Assembly: GCF_001654985.1 (NCBI RefSeq)
Contig: NZ_LXEU01000077.1
Coordinates: 1-58,078, forward strand
Length of the DNA: 58,078 nucleotides
From: Kluyvera georgiana ATCC 51603
GTDB taxonomy: Bacteria; Pseudomonadota; Gammaproteobacteria; Enterobacterales; Enterobacteriaceae
Reading direction: 5' to 3'
A model generated the notes under the pieces. The model did no database searches. It was not told where the DNA came from and saw only the letters and a program-made list of their open reading frames with translations. The stretch's first letter is position 1. The number at the start of each line of letters is the position of its first letter. Positions 55,346-58,078 of the stretch are shown here, in pieces. The position numbers and the translations under genes are program-made.

Positions 55346-55380
55346 CCGATATAGCCCTTTTTATTTTGCGGTTATATCGG
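55346..55380. terminator. Stem-loop after aroL
   Basis: CCGATATAGCC and GGTTATATCGG pair in ten of eleven positions plus a G-T, with a T-rich 13-base loop. It lies about 50 bases past aroL, in the 282 bases between aroL and aroM. This gap contains no yaiA. Confidence 0.45.
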
Positions 55381-55576
55381 GCGTAAATCACATTTTTCAC
55401 CTATTCTGTATGTTATGGAAAAGTTAAAATCAAAACATATCAGGAGAGTACTGGAAATAACTGGAATCTTTACATTCCGCCTCCCGCGGCAGATGCTACG
55501 CTTCTGAGCGGTATTTTTCATCCATCCAGGTGGCTATTTGTAAAGTGAGCTTTCAGAAAAGCAAAAGGTAAATAAC

Positions 55577-56254
55577 ATGAGTGCAACGATGGCGATTCTT
55601 ACGATAGGGGTGGTGCCCGTCAGTGAAGTGTTGCCGCTTTTGACCGAGCACATCAGGGAAGATCAGATAACCCACATCAGCCTGCTAGGCAAAATGAATC
55701 GTGCTGACGTCATGGAAGAGTATGCACCAGAACCCGGTGAAGAGCGCTTACTGGTTCTGCTAAATGATAACCAATTTGTTGAAGTATCCCGTCCGAAGGT
55801 GGAGTTGAGCCTCCAGGCCGTTATTGAGGTGCTGGACAACCAATCCTACGACGTCATTCTGTTACTGAATACGTTCAAATTACGCAGTATGGTGGCGCGC
55901 AATGCGATGCTGCTGGAGCCCCAGCGCATTATTCCACCGTTGGTCGCCTCTATCGTTGAGGGACACCAGGTCGGGGTGCTTGTGCCTGTTGAAGGCATTT
56001 TAAATGCCCAGCAGGAGAAGTGGCAGATGCTGCCGACTTCACCCTATTACGCGCTGGCTAACCCGAACCTCGATACCGATCAACATCTGATTTCCGCAGG
56101 CAGTTCACTGCTGGAACAGGGGGCCGACGTGCTGGTGCTGGATTCGCTCAGTTATCACCAGCGTCACCGTGACCTATTACAAAAAGCGCTGGATGTGCCT
56201 GTTTTACTGTCGAATGTGCTGGTTGCCAGACTGGCGGCAGAATTATTGTGTTAA
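55577..56254 (+). CDS. aroM: AroM, conserved protein of unknown function
   Basis: 225 residues, the E. coli length. Family features are [20 protein letters not shown] at the start, the middle [13 protein letters not shown], and [16 protein letters not shown] with [18 protein letters not shown] at the end. An Asp/Glu racemase-like fold is suggested for this family. AroM belongs to the TyrR regulon in E. coli through aroL-yaiA-aroM; here it is separated and a weak TyrR-like site (TGTAAAGTGAGCTTTCAG, 55539-55556) lies just upstream. Confidence 0.92.
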   Translation: MSATMAILTIGVVPVSEVLPLLTEHIREDQITHISLLGKMNRADVMEEYAPEPGEERLLVLLNDNQFVEVSRPKVELSLQAVIEVLDNQSYDVILLLNTFKLRSMVARNAMLLEPQRIIPPLVASIVEGHQVGVLVPVEGILNAQQEKWQMLPTSPYYALANPNLDTDQHLISAGSSLLEQGADVLVLDSLSYHQRHRDLLQKALDVPVLLSNVLVARLAAELLC

Positions 56255-56332
56255 CGGGAGAATTTCGCGTGACAGGCTTCTGTTCGCCCCCCTATATTGG
56301 TCTTTTGACGATACGAGAATAAGGGCCTGTTT

Positions 56333-56617
56333 ATGCTTCAAAGCAACGAATACTTCGACGGAAAAGTGAAATCCATTGGTTTTACCAGCAGTGACACCGG
56401 GCGTGCTAGCGTGGGCGTGATGGCGGAAGGCGAATATACCTTCGGTACCGCGCAGCCGGAAGAAATGACCGTGATTAGCGGTGCGCTGAACGTACTGTTA
56501 CCGGGGGAAACTGAGTGGAAAGTCTACGCTGCCGGGGAAGTCTTCAATGTGCCGGGCCACAGCGAGTTTAACCTGCAGGTTGCTGAACCAACGTCTTATC
56601 TGTGCCGCTATCTGTAA
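56333..56617 (+). CDS. ppnP: Pyrimidine/purine nucleoside phosphorylase PpnP (YaiE)
   Basis: 94 residues, the E. coli length. A small cupin that phosphorolyses several nucleosides to base and ribose-1-phosphate. Conserved are [26 protein letters not shown] and the cupin core ALNVLLPG...[10 protein letters not shown]. Cytoplasmic. It converges with rdgC. Confidence 0.95.
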   Translation: MLQSNEYFDGKVKSIGFTSSDTGRASVGVMAEGEYTFGTAQPEEMTVISGALNVLLPGETEWKVYAAGEVFNVPGHSEFNLQVAEPTSYLCRYL

Positions 56618-56620
56618 TAT

Positions 56621-56649
56621 TTTCCCTTCCTGCTGGGCAGGAAGGGAAA
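56621..56649. terminator. Bidirectional terminator between ppnP and rdgC
   Basis: TTTCCCTTCCTGC, TGG, GCAGGAAGGGAAA: perfect 13-bp arms in the 43-base gap between two convergent stops. Confidence 0.75.
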
Positions 56650-56660
56650 TACGTTATTTA

Positions 56661-57572
56661 TTAACGCTGCGCTTCGCCGCCTAATCCTTCCACCAGGCTC
56701 TTAATCAGCGCCGCCAGCTCGCCGGTCATCAGAATAAAGTCGGCATCGAAACGCTGGGCGTAGTCGTCACGATCGATATCTTCGTTCTGATCGCGCAGTT
56801 CATCGCAGAACTTCAGGCGCTTAATGGAACCGTCGTCGCACATCACAAACTGAATGCGCTGCTGCCAGTCGAGCGCCAGCTTGGTCACCAGCTTACCGGC
56901 TTCGATGTGGACGGCGATTTCATCGCAAACCAGATCCTGTTTTTTCGCGCGGATCACGCCGCCGTCTTCGAGGATCGCTTTCAGTTCGGCTTCATCAAGT
57001 AGCTGAAAGCCCTGCGCCGTGGTGCCAGAGCGCACCCATTCGGTCAGCGTCAGTTCGATCGGGTTTTCCAGCGTCAGCGGCACGACCGGCAGAGAACCGA
57101 GGCTCTTACGTAACAGCGCCAGCGTATCTTCCGCTTTTTTGGCGCTGGCGCAGTCGACCATAATCAGATCGTTAACGGTATCGATCCACATCATCGTCTG
57201 GCTGAAGCGACTGAAAGCGCGCGGCAGCAGAGAGTGCAGCACTTCATCTTTCAGGGAATCTTTTTCGGTCTTTTTCAGCTTACGACCCTGATCGGCTTCC
57301 AGTTTCTGGATCTTCGCTTCCAGCGCCTGTTTAATCACCGGAGAGGGCAGGATCTTCTCTTCTTTGCGCGCGCAGATAATGATCTGACCATTCGCTGTGT
57401 GCGTCAGCGCATCGCTGTGTGAACCCATCGGCGGCACCCAGCCGGTTTTCGCCATATCCTGGCTGCCGCACGGGGTGAAGGTCATCTCAGCGAGCTGTTT
57501 TTCCATCTCTTCCGCGCGCAGCGAGATGTCGCGGCTGAGACGATAAACCATTAAATTTTTGAACCACAGCAT
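56661..57572 (-). CDS. rdgC: Recombination-associated protein RdgC
   Basis: 303 residues from [18 protein letters not shown], the E. coli length; the frame extends four codons upstream, which is rejected. RdgC forms a ring-shaped dimer around DNA and limits RecA filament assembly. The sequence is close to E. coli throughout ([54 protein letters not shown]). Divergent from mak. Confidence 0.96.
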   Translation of the reverse strand: MLWFKNLMVYRLSRDISLRAEEMEKQLAEMTFTPCGSQDMAKTGWVPPMGSHSDALTHTANGQIIICARKEEKILPSPVIKQALEAKIQKLEADQGRKLKKTEKDSLKDEVLHSLLPRAFSRFSQTMMWIDTVNDLIMVDCASAKKAEDTLALLRKSLGSLPVVPLTLENPIELTLTEWVRSGTTAQGFQLLDEAELKAILEDGGVIRAKKQDLVCDEIAVHIEAGKLVTKLALDWQQRIQFVMCDDGSIKRLKFCDELRDQNEDIDRDDYAQRFDADFILMTGELAALIKSLVEGLGGEAQR

Positions 57573-57659
57573 GATAATTTCCACGGTGTTATCGTTAAAT
57601 CAGCGTGCAATGATAACGAATTGTCTCTGGCCTTGCATTGTTTTAAACAGGAGTGATGA

Positions 57660-58078
57660 ATGCGAATTGGTATCGATCTGGGTGGAACGAAAACGGAAGT
57701 TATCGCGCTGAGCGATCGCGGGGAGCAGCTCTATCGTCACCGTCTGCCGACGCCGCGTGACTACCAGCAAACCATTGAGAACATTGCGCATCTTGTCGCA
57801 CTGGCCGAAGAGGCGACCGGGCAAACCGGGACGGTGGGAATGGGGATTCCCGGCTCGATTTCGCCTTATACCGGGGTGGTAAAAAACGCCAATTCAACGT
57901 GGCTCAACGGTCAACCGTTTGATAAAGATTTAAGCCGTCGTTTGAACCGTGAGGTGCGGCTGGCGAACGACGCCAACTGCCTTGCGGTGTCGGAAGCGGT
58001 AGACGGCGCGGCGGCGGGCGCGCAGACGGTGTTTGCGGTGATTATTGGTACCGGCTGCGGCGCGGGCGTGGCGATCGG
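57660..58078 (+). CDS. mak: Fructokinase Mak (ROK family), cut by window edge
   Basis: The first 139 codons of a protein of about 300 residues, starting [20 protein letters not shown] after CAGGAGTGATGA. The ROK phosphate loop ([10 protein letters not shown]), the [12 protein letters not shown] segment, catalytic-region [11 protein letters not shown] and [11 protein letters not shown] are present. It matches Mak (YajF), which phosphorylates fructose and some other sugars. The 3' half, including the zinc-binding CGxxGC, lies outside the window. Confidence 0.93.
   Translation, partial: MRIGIDLGGTKTEVIALSDRGEQLYRHRLPTPRDYQQTIENIAHLVALAEEATGQTGTVGMGIPGSISPYTGVVKNANSTWLNGQPFDKDLSRRLNREVRLANDANCLAVSEAVDGAAAGAQTVFAVIIGTGCGAGVAI

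Overview
The window reads as chromosome of a member of the Enterobacteriaceae with fairly GC-rich coding DNA. The right part (about 38.1-58.1 kb) has the Escherichia coli 8-minute gene order almost gene for gene: hemB, a YaiT-type autotransporter, iprA, ampH, sbmA, yaiW, yaiY, yaiZ, ddlA, iraP, phoA, psiF, proC, yaiI, aroL, aroM, ppnP, rdgC and mak. Protein lengths match E. coli closely, but dgcC (adrA) and yaiA are missing and an MdtG-like efflux gene sits between ddlA and iraP. The sequence does not fix the genus; an Enterobacter/Klebsiella-type relative fits best.

The left part (0-22 kb) is accessory metabolism. From the left edge: the start of a flavoprotein gene, an IclR-type regulator and an ACS-family MFS transporter. 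Then comes a complete sialic-acid catabolic locus: a vertebrate-type N-acetylneuraminate lyase and an RpiR-type regulator on the minus strand, facing nanT-nanE-nanK-nanQ on the plus strand. The two promoters carry near-identical 21-bp operators. Next is an ExuT-like transporter, then a remnant of the 4-hydroxyphenylacetate (hpa) cluster. There hpaR, hpaA, hpaB and hpaC are intact, but one deletion runs from codon 88 of hpaG to the exact start codon of hpaA, so the whole meta-cleavage pathway is gone. After an SGNH esterase, a zinc-ribbon protein, a PAS-PAS-GGDEF diguanylate cyclase, a Bcr/CflA exporter and roxA, a second deletion fuses the 5' half of a MetJ-box-controlled mmuP-like permease to the 5' end of pflD, tail to tail, at a 7-bp shared sequence.

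The middle (22-36 kb) holds the formate hydrogenlyase regulon in its classical arrangement: fhlA and hypEDCBA on the minus strand, hycABCDEFGHI on the plus strand. Two divergent sigma-54 promoters share a perfect 11-bp inverted repeat that is probably the FhlA site. A 142-bp repeat element has entered the operon between hycE and hycF. A 568-residue two-domain acyltransferase follows, resembling the ornithine-lipid synthase OlsF, and then hemB.

Two types of dispersed repeat are scattered between genes. One is a family with CCCCTCACCC termini, often two hairpins in mirror image. The other is GTAG-headed REP/BIME elements. I see no tRNA, rRNA, CRISPR array, prophage or insertion sequence.
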